DNA of 64,000 bases, taken from NCBI GenBank assembly GCA_028284635.1, contig JANQRJ010000003.1, forward strand, positions 37,749-101,748, in the 5' to 3' direction. Of the stretch, positions 7,986 to 16,240 are shown piece by piece. The number at the start of each line of letters is the position of its first letter. Within the stretch, counting starts at the first letter, position 1. The position numbers and the translations under genes are program-made. The DNA is from Pelagicoccus sp. (GTDB lineage Bacteria; Verrucomicrobiota; Verrucomicrobiia; Opitutales; Opitutaceae). Under the pieces are notes generated by a model, which did not search any database, was not told the DNA's origin, and was given only the letters and a program-made list of their open reading frames with translations.

Positions 7986-9278
7986 CTACCGGCCGCGTTG
8001 CAGTTCTTTGGCTCCTATGTCGCGGCGGAGGTATTTGGATTTGAAGTCGATTTTGTCGCAGAGGGCGTAGGCTTTGGCGGCTGCGGTCTGCAGGTCGGGG
8101 GCTAGGGCGGTGACGCCTAGGACGCGGCCGCCGTTGGTGACGACGTTCTTGCCTTCGTCGAATTTCGTGCCGGCGTGGAAGATGTGTTCGTCTTCGTCGA
8201 CGGAGTCAGGCAAGGCGATGACTTCACCTTTTGGATACGAACCAGGATAGCCATTGCTGGCGAGCACCACTACCATGGCGTATTCGTCTTTCACTTTCAC
8301 CTCGATCTCGTTGAGCCAACCTTGGGAGGCGGCCAGCATGAGCTGGAGGGGATCGGTCGCGAGGCGAGTGAGCAGGACTTGGGTTTCGGGGTCGCCGAAG
8401 CGGGTGTTGTACTCGAGGACTTTGGGGCCGTCCTTGGTGATCATGATGCCGATGAATAGGGTGCCGCGGAAATCGATGCCTTCGGCGGCGATGCCGTTGA
8501 CGCTGGGAATGACTATTTCCTTTTCGATGCGAGCCATCATGGCGTCGTCGATGAGATCGGCTGGCGAGTAGGCGCCCATGCCGCCGGTGTTTGGGCCGGT
8601 ATCGCCTTCGTAGGCCTGCTTGTGGTCCTGACTGGTGGGCAGGATGATGTAGTCTTTTCCAGATACGATGACGTGGATGGAGGTTTCTTCGCCGAAGAGG
8701 CATTCCTCGATGAGAACCTCTCTTCCGGAGTCGCCGAAGTCGCCGCCCTCGATCATGCCGCGAACGGTTTTCACTGCCTCTTCGTGGTCTTGGGCGATGA
8801 TCACGCCTTTGCCTGCGGCTAGGCCGTCGGCTTTGATGACGATGGGGTAGGAGGCGGTTTCGAGGTATTCGACTGCGGCGTTAGCATCGTCGAAGGAGGC
8901 GGCGGCCCCGGTGGGGATGCCGTGCTTGAGCAGGATTTGCTTGGTGTAGTTCTTGGAAGCCTCGAGTCGAGCGCCGTCGGCTTTGGGCCCGAATACCGGG
9001 ATGCCTTCTTCCAACAGAAAGTCGACTAGGCCGAGAGCGAGCGGCACTTCGGGGCCGACGATGACGAAATCCACCGCTTCGTTCACCGCGAGGTTTACTA
9101 GGCCGGCGACGTCGTCTGCGGCTACATCGAAGCACTGGCAATCTGCGGCGATGCCTGGATTGCCTGGAGCGGCGATGACGCGGCGAGCGAGCGGGCTTTG
9201 CAGGCAAGCGGCGGCCAAGGCGTGTTCGCGGCCGCCAGAGCCGACGACTAGGACGGAGAGAGGAAAGACGGAAGACAT
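7986..9278 (-). CDS. purD: Phosphoribosylamine-glycine ligase PurD
   Basis: A 430-residue ATP-grasp enzyme joining glycine to phosphoribosylamine in purine synthesis. Visible motifs are VLVVGSGGREHALA at the N-terminus, FVIVGPEVPLALGL near 80, the ATP-grasp loop IKADGLAAGKGV near 145, DHKQAYEGDTGPNTGGMGAYSP near 220-240 and EYNTRFGDPE with metal-binding Glu/Asn near 290. Length and motif order are canonical. The 3' neighbour on the same strand is the zinc-ribbon gene; upstream, 62 bases away, is the LOG-domain gene, also on the minus strand. Confidence 0.95.
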   Translation of the reverse strand: MSSVFPLSVLVVGSGGREHALAAACLQSPLARRVIAAPGNPGIAADCQCFDVAADDVAGLVNLAVNEAVDFVIVGPEVPLALGLVDFLLEEGIPVFGPKADGARLEASKNYTKQILLKHGIPTGAAASFDDANAAVEYLETASYPIVIKADGLAAGKGVIIAQDHEEAVKTVRGMIEGGDFGDSGREVLIEECLFGEETSIHVIVSGKDYIILPTSQDHKQAYEGDTGPNTGGMGAYSPADLIDDAMMARIEKEIVIPSVNGIAAEGIDFRGTLFIGIMITKDGPKVLEYNTRFGDPETQVLLTRLATDPLQLMLAASQGWLNEIEVKVKDEYAMVVVLASNGYPGSYPKGEVIALPDSVDEDEHIFHAGTKFDEGKNVVTNGGRVLGVTALAPDLQTAAAKAYALCDKIDFKSKYLRRDIGAKELQRGR

Positions 9279-9340
9279 GGGGGATTAAGTGAAGAGTGAA
9301 GAGCGAAAAGTGAAGAGTGAAATGGGCCGCTGCGCTGCGG

Positions 9341-11257
9341 CTAAAGTATCCTTAGGGTCTTGCGGTAGAAGGCGATGATTTCGTCGGGGTCGCCGGAGAA
9401 GAGGAGCTGCTCCTGGATCCAGGCGGGCATGCGGCCATCGGCCACGAGCTTGCGGCATTGCTGTTCGAAGTCGGACCAGTAGCTGTCGTGGAAAAACACA
9501 TACGGGACGCGGGGACGGATGCCGAGCTTGAGGTTGCAGAGCTCGATGCCGATTTCCTCGATGGTGCCGGCTCCTCCCATGCTGAAGATACAGAAGTCGG
9601 CTACTTGGAACCACTTTTGCCGGTTGTGACGATTGGTTTCCTGGAACGTATTGAAGAAGTTGACACCGACTTTCGGCGGTTGGGCTTCGAGCTCGAGAAA
9701 GGCAGAACCGGTCAGGCAGTCCTTCTGGCGAGCGACTTCGGTGGCCAGGCCCATGACGCCTTCGCCGCCTCCGGTGAGGATGCCGACGTTGCTGCCGAAG
9801 AAGTCGATCATGCGTACGACGAGTTCGGTGATGCGGCGAGTCTGCTCGGCGTCCATGTCCAGGGCGGAGCCGTAGAAGGCGAGGATGGTGCAGGCGAGGA
9901 AGCGGTCGACCTCTTCCTCGCGAATGAAGAAGCCGTGGTCGTTCTTGTAGGTGTGCACGTAGAGGTCGTCGAGACGGGGAACATGCCAGTAGACCTTCAG
10001 GCCGAGCTGCTCGTAGGTCTCGAGGTGGCTGTGGGCCTCGTTTGGCAGGAAGAACTCCTGGAATGGAGTGGCTTTGCGGAAGACGAGGTTCTTGAGGTCG
10101 AGCTTTTGGATGCGGGCTAGGATCTCGATATGCTCCGTGAGGCTGGGGAAGTAGTCGAGCACGAGGGTGTCGGCGGTCTGGTCGCCTTTGCGCAGGGCTT
10201 GGTTGACGGTGCGAAAGCCGAAATGGCCGTTTTTGGCGACGCGGTTGAGGTCTTCTTTGAAATCTCCGCCGGCGTGGATGAGGATGCTGGTATTGGCGGT
10301 GCGGGCGCTCTGGCCACGGAGCGACACGCCAGTGGTCTGCGGCATGCGGTCGAAGGTGGGCTTCGGCTTTTCGTCGAGCTGTCGGTAGACTCTGTCGAGA
10401 TGCGAGAAGAATGCCATGCGGCGGTCTCGTCGTTCGGCTTGGTGGTCGTAGTCGTATTTGGGCGCCTGATACACCTCGATGGACACCACGGGATTGATCA
10501 CGGGTTGGTCGCTGCGGTTGTAGATCTCGAGCACGATGTTGGAGCCGAAGGTCTTGACGGGGTCGAGCAGGACGGCTCCGGAGTGCAGCCCGAAGTTGCC
10601 GTCGCCTCGGTTGAGCACGACGTAGTGTTCCTTGAGATACATGGAGCAGCTGGTCAGCAGGCCGGCTCTGGGAGGTATGGAAACGACGGGGATGTCTTCG
10701 CGTACCTGGACCTTGTCGAGAAAGGCTCGGGGCAGGTAGCCTTTCACCAGACGCATGTGGTCGAGCTTGGTGACGCTCTGGGGCAGGGTGTAGCGGACTT
10801 TGTGGGGAGTGAGGAATACGCTGCCGAAGCGGTCGATGGATGTGGTATTCGGCAGCTTGATACGGTTTTCCTGTAGGGCTTGCCAGACTTCGTCCGCGGA
10901 GAGCTTGGCGGTTTCGGGGGCGTAGAAGACGCGGCCGACTTCGATACCGGGCTGGAGCAGCTCGTGGGCGTAGGGCAGGCAGGGGAAGTCGTGGTCGTAG
11001 ACGAAGGCTTCGCCGGTGAGGATGAGTCGGTCGCGGTTGATGCGAGGCTTTCCGGTGGCGTAGATCTCGATGCCGATACGGGCGAGGGAACTGCGCTCGC
11101 TGAACTGTATCTTGGCCAGGCGGTCGGCTACAAAGGAGATTTCGGCGGCGTCGCGAAGCTTGAAGGTGACGGTGAGGTCGAGGACAGCATTGTCCTTGCG
11201 GGGTTTGGCGGTGGTGACGACGCCGTCGTCGCTGATCCAGAAATTCTCTTGGTTCAT
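9341..11257 (-). CDS. Large protein with C-terminal LOG-like Rossmann domain
   Basis: A 638-residue protein. The last third resembles the LOG/lysine-decarboxylase-like fold: GILTGGGEGVMGLATEVARQ near 495 and FSMGGAGTIEEIGIEL near 560, versus the usual PGGxGTxxE. LOG enzymes release cytokinin-type bases from their ribotides; whether that activity exists here is unknown. The first 400 residues match nothing I recognise and look like a folded, mixed alpha/beta region rather than linker. No signal peptide is seen. Typical LOG proteins are about 190 aa, so this is a fusion or a divergent long family. It lies directly upstream of purD on the same strand, which hints at purine metabolism. Confidence 0.55.
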   Translation of the reverse strand: MNQENFWISDDGVVTTAKPRKDNAVLDLTVTFKLRDAAEISFVADRLAKIQFSERSSLARIGIEIYATGKPRINRDRLILTGEAFVYDHDFPCLPYAHELLQPGIEVGRVFYAPETAKLSADEVWQALQENRIKLPNTTSIDRFGSVFLTPHKVRYTLPQSVTKLDHMRLVKGYLPRAFLDKVQVREDIPVVSIPPRAGLLTSCSMYLKEHYVVLNRGDGNFGLHSGAVLLDPVKTFGSNIVLEIYNRSDQPVINPVVSIEVYQAPKYDYDHQAERRDRRMAFFSHLDRVYRQLDEKPKPTFDRMPQTTGVSLRGQSARTANTSILIHAGGDFKEDLNRVAKNGHFGFRTVNQALRKGDQTADTLVLDYFPSLTEHIEILARIQKLDLKNLVFRKATPFQEFFLPNEAHSHLETYEQLGLKVYWHVPRLDDLYVHTYKNDHGFFIREEEVDRFLACTILAFYGSALDMDAEQTRRITELVVRMIDFFGSNVGILTGGGEGVMGLATEVARQKDCLTGSAFLELEAQPPKVGVNFFNTFQETNRHNRQKWFQVADFCIFSMGGAGTIEEIGIELCNLKLGIRPRVPYVFFHDSYWSDFEQQCRKLVADGRMPAWIQEQLLFSGDPDEIIAFYRKTLRIL

Positions 11258-11405
11258 AGTTCGCTTGCAGGGCGGATTCCTCCTGGCTTGGCCGTGGGGA
11301 TTTTGGAGGTTTACAACAGAATTCCATTCTCTAGGACTGGCAAGACCATCCCAGAGGGACGCCCGTATTTCTCTGGGAAATTAATCTTCTGATGACGAAA
11401 CCCTT

Positions 11406-12191
11406 ATGAAAAAGCCGCTCGCCTCCGCCTTCCTTCTTTCCTTGCTCTCGCCTGTTTTCGCACAGCTGGGGGACATGATCGAAATGGAGGGGCAGTCAGG
11501 GGCCGCTCCGTCTGAGTTCAGCGAGGAGGAGCTGCTGGAGTCGTGGGGCTGGCTGGTGGCGGAGCGCTACAACCTTAGCGGCATGGAGATGACGCCTGTG
11601 GAGATGGAGTCGGTCGCTCGCGGCATGCTTGCCCAGGCTCAAGGCGAGCCTCCGCCCACCGAGCTGAATCGTTCGATGTTGATCCTGCAGGACTATTTCA
11701 ATCGTCGGGAGGAGGGCATCTTGCGGCGCCAGCTCGAGCGGAATCGCGAGATCGAACAGGAGTTCTTCGATTCGCTCTTCGGTACGCCGGGCATCCTGTC
11801 GCTGGGCTCGGGCCTGTATTACGAGATAATAGCGCCCGGGAACGAAACGCGGCCTACGGTAGAGGATACGGTGACGGTCCGCTACGAGGGGCGTTTCCTG
11901 GACGGCACGGTTTTCGATACGACGGAGGGTCGCGATCCGGCGACCTTTCCGCTGGGCGGCGTCATAGAGGCCTGGCGTCAGGGGGTTCCTCTGATCGGGG
12001 AAGGTGGCAAGTTGAAGCTTTTCGTGCCCTCGAAACTTGGATACGGCGACAACCCGCAGTCGGGCATCCCTCCGGGATCGCCGTTGGTCTTCGAGATCGA
12101 GCTCCTGAAAGTCGCTCCGCCTGAGTCTCCAGAGGCCGAGCAGAGCGCCGCTCCCGAGCCTCCGAGCTCGCCCGCAGTCGAATCGCAGTAG
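11406..12191 (+). CDS. Secreted FKBP-type peptidyl-prolyl isomerase
   Basis: A 261-residue protein with a signal peptide (MKKPLASAFLLSLLSPVFA). An FKBP_N-like helical segment (about 25-130) is followed by an FKBP domain (about 135-235) with VTVRYEGRFLDGTVFDTT, PLGGVIEAWRQGVPLIGEGG and PSKLGYGD, the standard substrate-pocket segments. A Pro/Glu/Ser-rich tail ends the protein. It should speed proline isomerisation of proteins in the periplasm, like FkpA or Mip. A long hairpin lies 50 bases downstream. Confidence 0.9.
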   Translation: MKKPLASAFLLSLLSPVFAQLGDMIEMEGQSGAAPSEFSEEELLESWGWLVAERYNLSGMEMTPVEMESVARGMLAQAQGEPPPTELNRSMLILQDYFNRREEGILRRQLERNREIEQEFFDSLFGTPGILSLGSGLYYEIIAPGNETRPTVEDTVTVRYEGRFLDGTVFDTTEGRDPATFPLGGVIEAWRQGVPLIGEGGKLKLFVPSKLGYGDNPQSGIPPGSPLVFEIELLKVAPPESPEAEQSAAPEPPSSPAVESQ

Positions 12192-12242
12192 GCCGCTCTC
12201 TCTGGTTGGCCGTCAATGCAGTGGAAAACGCAGTGGAAAATT

Positions 12243-12357
12243 GGGGAGCGCCCGCGTCTCGCGGGCAGTCCTGGGCGTCTCGCCCAGGACAAGTTATTTG
12301 CGGATCAATGACTTGGGCGAGACGCCCAAGTCGGCACGCGAGACGCGTGCGCTCCCC
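12243..12357. repeat. Long double inverted repeat after the FKBP gene
   Basis: Left arm 12243-12290 (GGGGAGCGCCCGCG...) pairs with right arm 12310-12357 (...CGTGCGCTCCCC). Each arm itself contains small palindromes (CCTGGGCGTCTCGCCCAGG, and TTGGGCGAGACGCCCAA). The 115 bp could fold as a cruciform or serve as a two-way terminator between the FKBP and glycosyltransferase genes. Confidence 0.75.
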
Positions 12358-12394
12358 TGGTTTCTAGGATGAACCCCTTTTCTGGAGAATTTGC

Positions 12395-13546
12395 GTGAGA
12401 CTGGCCCTTGTCACCGAGACCTTTCCTCCCGAGGTCAATGGCGTATCCATGACCTTGGGACGACTTTGCTACGGTCTGGTGGAGCTCGGCTGGCAGGTGC
12501 AGGTGGCTCGCCCGGTACAGAGCCAGGAGGAGATCGACGAGCCCAGCGCCGTGAAGCCGTTCGAGGAAGTGGTGGTGCCTGGCGTGCCGTTGCCGGGCTA
12601 CAGCGCTTTGCGCATGGGCGAGCCGGCGATCTTCAGCCTGCGGCGAGCTTGGCGGGAAAAGCGTCCGGATATCGTGCACGTCGCCACGGAGGGCCCGCTG
12701 GGGCTGGCGGCGATTTTCGTGGCTCGCCGTCTTGGTTTGCCGATCAGCTCCACCTTCCATACCAATTTCGATCAGTACAGCGGCCACTACCAGATCGGCT
12801 TCATCCGCCGCTTTGCATCCGCCTACCTTAGAACGGTGCACAATTGGACAGGATGCACACTGGCTCCGACTAGGCAGATGGCGGACGAGCTGGCGACCAA
12901 CGGCTACCGAAACACCGGAGTGCTCTCGCGTGGAGTGGATACGAAGCTTTTCGATCCGGCCCGGCGCGACGAGGCTTTGCGGCGGGAGTGGGGCGTCGGT
13001 CCCGGAGGCCGCGTCTGTCTCTACGTGGGCAGAGTCGCGCGCGAGAAGAACATAGATCTTGCGGTGCGGGCCTACGAGGCTTTGCGGGATAGGCATCCGG
13101 AAGACGTGATGGTGATCGTAGGAGCTGGACCGGAACTGAAAGCGTTGCGCCAATCGTATCCGGAAATTCGATATGCGGGCATGCGGAGCGGCGAAGCCCT
13201 GGCTCGACACTATGCTTCGGGCGATGTCTTTCTTTTTGCCAGCGTGACGGAGACCTTTGGCAATGTGGTCACCGAAGCGATGGCGTCTGGGCTGGCGGTA
13301 TGTTCCTTCGACTATGCGGCGGGGCGACAGTATATTCGAAGCGGGGTGAACGGGCAGCTCGCTCGGTTTGCCGACGAGCAGGATTTCATGGATCAGGCGG
13401 AGGCCTTGCGTTCTCTGGACGACGAGGCGTTTGCTGCCGTTCGCCAAGCAGCTCGCTTGACTGCCGAAGGCATTTCATGGGAAGCGGTGACGCGCAGCTT
13501 CGAGGACTCTCTTCGAACGGTGATCGCCAAGTATTCCAAGCTGTAG
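12395..13546 (+). CDS. GT4-family glycosyltransferase
   Basis: A 383-residue GT-B enzyme. The N-terminal ETFPPEVNGVSMTL (about 8-21) is typical of the PimB/MgtA/SqdX-like branch that glycosylates lipids, and the C-terminal domain has VTETFGNVVTEAMASGL near 285, the nucleotide-sugar E-x7-E motif. It probably acts on a diacylglycerol-type acceptor at the inner membrane; the sugar is not predictable. It starts with GTG after a GGAG site. Forty-three bases later comes a diacylglycerol-kinase-like gene on the same strand, which supports a role in membrane lipids. Confidence 0.85.
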   Translation: MRLALVTETFPPEVNGVSMTLGRLCYGLVELGWQVQVARPVQSQEEIDEPSAVKPFEEVVVPGVPLPGYSALRMGEPAIFSLRRAWREKRPDIVHVATEGPLGLAAIFVARRLGLPISSTFHTNFDQYSGHYQIGFIRRFASAYLRTVHNWTGCTLAPTRQMADELATNGYRNTGVLSRGVDTKLFDPARRDEALRREWGVGPGGRVCLYVGRVAREKNIDLAVRAYEALRDRHPEDVMVIVGAGPELKALRQSYPEIRYAGMRSGEALARHYASGDVFLFASVTETFGNVVTEAMASGLAVCSFDYAAGRQYIRSGVNGQLARFADEQDFMDQAEALRSLDDEAFAAVRQAARLTAEGISWEAVTRSFEDSLRTVIAKYSKL

Positions 13547-13589
13547 ATTGCAATTTCCTTCCCAGCGCGTTTTCAGCAACACACTCTAA

Positions 13590-14474
13590 ATGGACAAGCG
13601 ACTCGCTTTCATCATCAACCCGATCTCCGGAAACGGAGGCAAGGGGCCTCAACGCAAGCAGCGCGTGGAAAGATTTCTGCAAGCTCGCGGGATCCAGGCC
13701 GACGTCTGGGAAACCGAATACGCGGGCCACGCTCCCGAACTGACCGAACGGGCCTTGGCTGCTGGAGTCGAACGCATTGTGGCGGTTGGCGGAGACGGTA
13801 CGATCAACGAGATCGGGCGGGTCTTGGTCGACTCGGAGTGCGAGTTCGGGCTGGTGCCCATGGGCTCGGGCAATGGCTTGGCCCGCCACCTGGCTCTTCC
13901 TCTGGGCTTCGATGCCGCTCTAAACCTGGCGACGTTGGGCGTATCCATCAAGATAGATACGGGCGAGGCGAATGGCCGGCCGTTTTTCAATGTGATGGGT
14001 ATCGGCTTCGACGCGGAAGTTGGACGTCGTTTCAACGAGTCTGAAGCCCGCGGCTTTTTCTCCTACCTCAAGCTGGGCTGGCAGACCTTCCGCGACTACA
14101 AGGGCCTGCGCTACGAGATCAGCTCGACTGACGAATCTCGCTCTCTGCAGGCTTATATCGTCGCGATAGCCAACTCCTCTCAATACGGTAGCAACGCCTT
14201 TATCGCGCCCGACGCCTCGCTGACCGATGGAAAGCTGAATCTGGTGGCGATCGCCGATCCCAGCCTCATCAGCCTATTCGTCATGGTCTGGCGCATGTTT
14301 CGCAAGAAGCTCTATCTCAGCCCGCGCGTTACGCCGATTTGCTCGGATTCGTTTGCCGTGCGCTTGCCGCAGCCAGGCTTCTTCCACGTGGATGGCGAGA
14401 TCTTCAGTTGCGGCGCCGAGATGACCATCAAGACTTGCCCCAAGTCGCTGCGCATTGTGGCGGTAAACTGCTAG
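13590..14474 (+). CDS. Diacylglycerol/lipid kinase family protein
   Basis: A 294-residue DAGK-catalytic-domain protein of the YegS/DgkB type. It has FIINPISGNGGKGP at the N-terminus, the nucleotide loop VAVGGDGTINEIG near 65-77 and PMGSGNGLARHL near 90-100, followed by the C-terminal beta domain. It should phosphorylate a lipid hydroxyl such as diacylglycerol, or possibly a sphingoid base. It follows the GT4 gene. Its stop codon (TAG at 14472) is contained in the first bases of an inverted repeat. Confidence 0.88.
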   Translation: MDKRLAFIINPISGNGGKGPQRKQRVERFLQARGIQADVWETEYAGHAPELTERALAAGVERIVAVGGDGTINEIGRVLVDSECEFGLVPMGSGNGLARHLALPLGFDAALNLATLGVSIKIDTGEANGRPFFNVMGIGFDAEVGRRFNESEARGFFSYLKLGWQTFRDYKGLRYEISSTDESRSLQAYIVAIANSSQYGSNAFIAPDASLTDGKLNLVAIADPSLISLFVMVWRMFRKKLYLSPRVTPICSDSFAVRLPQPGFFHVDGEIFSCGAEMTIKTCPKSLRIVAVNC

Positions 14475-14554
14475 CCTGCATATCTCACAAATTTCGTCGC
14501 GGTTGCCCGCGAGAGCGGGCAAGTAGCATAGAGCTTGTGGGATATGCGGGCTAG
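14471..14554. repeat. Inverted repeat overlapping the lipid-kinase stop codon
   Basis: CTAGCCTGCATATCTCACAA (14471-14490) pairs with TTGTGGGATATGCGGGCTAG (14535-14554), with an inner GCCCGC-GAGA-GCGGGC hairpin. The terminal CTAG supplies the TAG stop of the upstream gene, the same arrangement as at 55607. Confidence 0.7.
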
Positions 14555-15327
14555 AACTGCTTCAAGGATTCCAGCCTGAGAAAGGGCTTTGCCAGGCGCT
14601 TTTCCGCCATGTGAATAACTTGAGAGTAACTGCCGAAGAGGCATGATCTTTACGTGGTTACGATAGCGTTACGGGAGCTTGAAACGTTAAAAACGGACTG
14701 AAATCCCCGACTTGTTCCCCATCGAAATTGAGCGCTTGCTTGCCAGCCTTTTTTTTGCCGCTTTTTCCGCCCGTTTAGCGGACGCGGGGCCTCCGACAGT
14801 CCGATTGAAACTGCTCTGTGCCCAAGCGCAGTTTTCTTCTCTCACAAATGTCAGAAGAAGAGAGACTTATGCGGTCATCAAAAACTCGAACTGGCACCCC
14901 GTTTTGGCGGCCCCTAATTCCGAGCTGAGCTGTCTGTCAAACAAAGACTGGAGCGAAGTCGATTTTACCGCTTCCGACGCCGAGATTTCATTGATTTGCT
15001 AGGGTAAACCCGGCTTTGAAATGTAAAAAAATGAAGCCCATGGCTCAACGGATCAAATCGCGGAACTGATACTCGTTTTGAGTGTGAAGAATTCGCGGAT
15101 TCCGCTTGAAAATCGCTTTTGGTGACTAGTTGTCCACAGAAGCGGACCACTTCAATTTGGCGCTTGAATGCCCGTAGCGCGAAAATGTGTATCCTATCTG
15201 ATTTGAGGTATGGCCCGATCGCCGAGCGGGCCGTAATGCAGGATCTTGCAATACGGATTCACCCCTTGCCCCCTTCCCATTGCGAGTTCACTTGCCAACT
15301 CCGGTAGGCTTCGCTGACTGAGCCTCT
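14555..15327. other. Long intergenic stretch without a recognisable gene
   Basis: About 770 bases with no frame that looks like protein. Short frames at 14712-15002 and 15119-15307 use weak starts and have no family likeness. One small hairpin (GGCCCG...CGGGCC near 15213-15233) is visible. I looked for tRNA, tmRNA, SRP RNA and RNase P signatures and saw none. It may be a decayed gene or an unannotated RNA. Confidence 0.35.
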
Positions 15328-16236
15328 ATGAAAATAGCGATCGTGGGATCTGGAGCCATTGGTCTTTACTACGGAGCTCGCCTACAGCGAATCGGCGAGC
15401 AAGTCCATTTTCTCATGCGGGGAGATCTGCAGACCGCTCAGCAGTCCGGAGTTCGCGTGCTCACGCCCGAGGAGGACTTCACTCTTCACCCGGTCAAGGC
15501 TCACGATTCCACGCAGGACATCGGGATTTGCGACTTGGTGATCGTCGCTCTGAAGGCCACTTCCAACACCTTGCTGGGAGAGCTGCTGCCGCCCTTGATA
15601 GGCGAGGGCACTTCCATTCTTACCTTGCAAAACGGTTTGGGCAGCGACCGTTCTCTCGCCGAGCTCTTTCCGGAAAACAAGGTTTGCAGTGGCCTCTGCT
15701 TCGTCTGTCTCAATCGCATTGCTCCCGCCGTGGTGCAGAACTTCATGCTCGGCTCGGTCAGCATCGGTCCATACGGCGAGACGCCGCTAGCCGAAGCGGA
15801 GAAACTGACGAGTCTGTTTACGTCCGCTGGAGTGAAGACTCGCTGCGAAAAGGACCTGCAGCTGGTGCAATGGAAGAAGCTCGTTTGGAACGTGCCCTTC
15901 AATGGCCTGACCATCGCGGCGGGTGGAGTCACGACCGATGCCATCGTGAATTCCCCGGAACTGCTGGCCGAAGCTCGCGGACTGATGGAGGAAGTGATTG
16001 CCGGAGCCGCCGCTATCGGGATGACAATCGACCGCTCCTTCATCGACCGCCAGATACAGCAGACTATTCCCATGCAAGCCTACAAGCCCTCCAGCGTCAT
16101 CGACTTCTTGGAAGGGCGTCGCGTGGAAGTGGAGGCCATCTGGGGCGAACCGCTGCGTCAAGCCAAAGCTGCCGATGCCTCGATGCCCAAGCTGGAGATG
16201 CTCTACGCCCTGCTCAAGCAGCTCTGCAGCAAGTGA
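15328..16236 (+). CDS. panE: 2-dehydropantoate 2-reductase
   Basis: A 302-residue ketopantoate reductase of pantothenate/CoA synthesis. The NADPH motif GSGAIGLYYGARL is at the N-terminus, the catalytic Lys lies in LVQWKKLVWNVPFN near 175-188, and PSSVIDFLEGRRVEVEAIWG near 245-270 carries conserved substrate contacts. Length is normal (about 300). The start is the first ATG. Related enzymes of this family reduce other 2-keto acids, so the substrate is likely but not certain. The next gene starts within a few bases of the stop. Confidence 0.88.
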   Translation: MKIAIVGSGAIGLYYGARLQRIGEQVHFLMRGDLQTAQQSGVRVLTPEEDFTLHPVKAHDSTQDIGICDLVIVALKATSNTLLGELLPPLIGEGTSILTLQNGLGSDRSLAELFPENKVCSGLCFVCLNRIAPAVVQNFMLGSVSIGPYGETPLAEAEKLTSLFTSAGVKTRCEKDLQLVQWKKLVWNVPFNGLTIAAGGVTTDAIVNSPELLAEARGLMEEVIAGAAAIGMTIDRSFIDRQIQQTIPMQAYKPSSVIDFLEGRRVEVEAIWGEPLRQAKAADASMPKLEMLYALLKQLCSK

Positions 16237-16240
16237 AGCC

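Noticed and set aside
9285..11327. 680-codon open frame on the minus strand, rich in Arg and Pro
   Set aside because: It overlaps the LOG-domain gene in another frame and has the Arg/Pro/His composition of a GC-rich shadow with no family motif.
12305..13447. 380-codon minus-strand frame
   Set aside because: Antisense to the GT4 gene and running into an inverted repeat; no domain.
14712..15002. 96-codon plus-strand frame in the 14.5-15.3 kb gap
   Set aside because: Weak start, no ribosome site, no domain; kept as intergenic.
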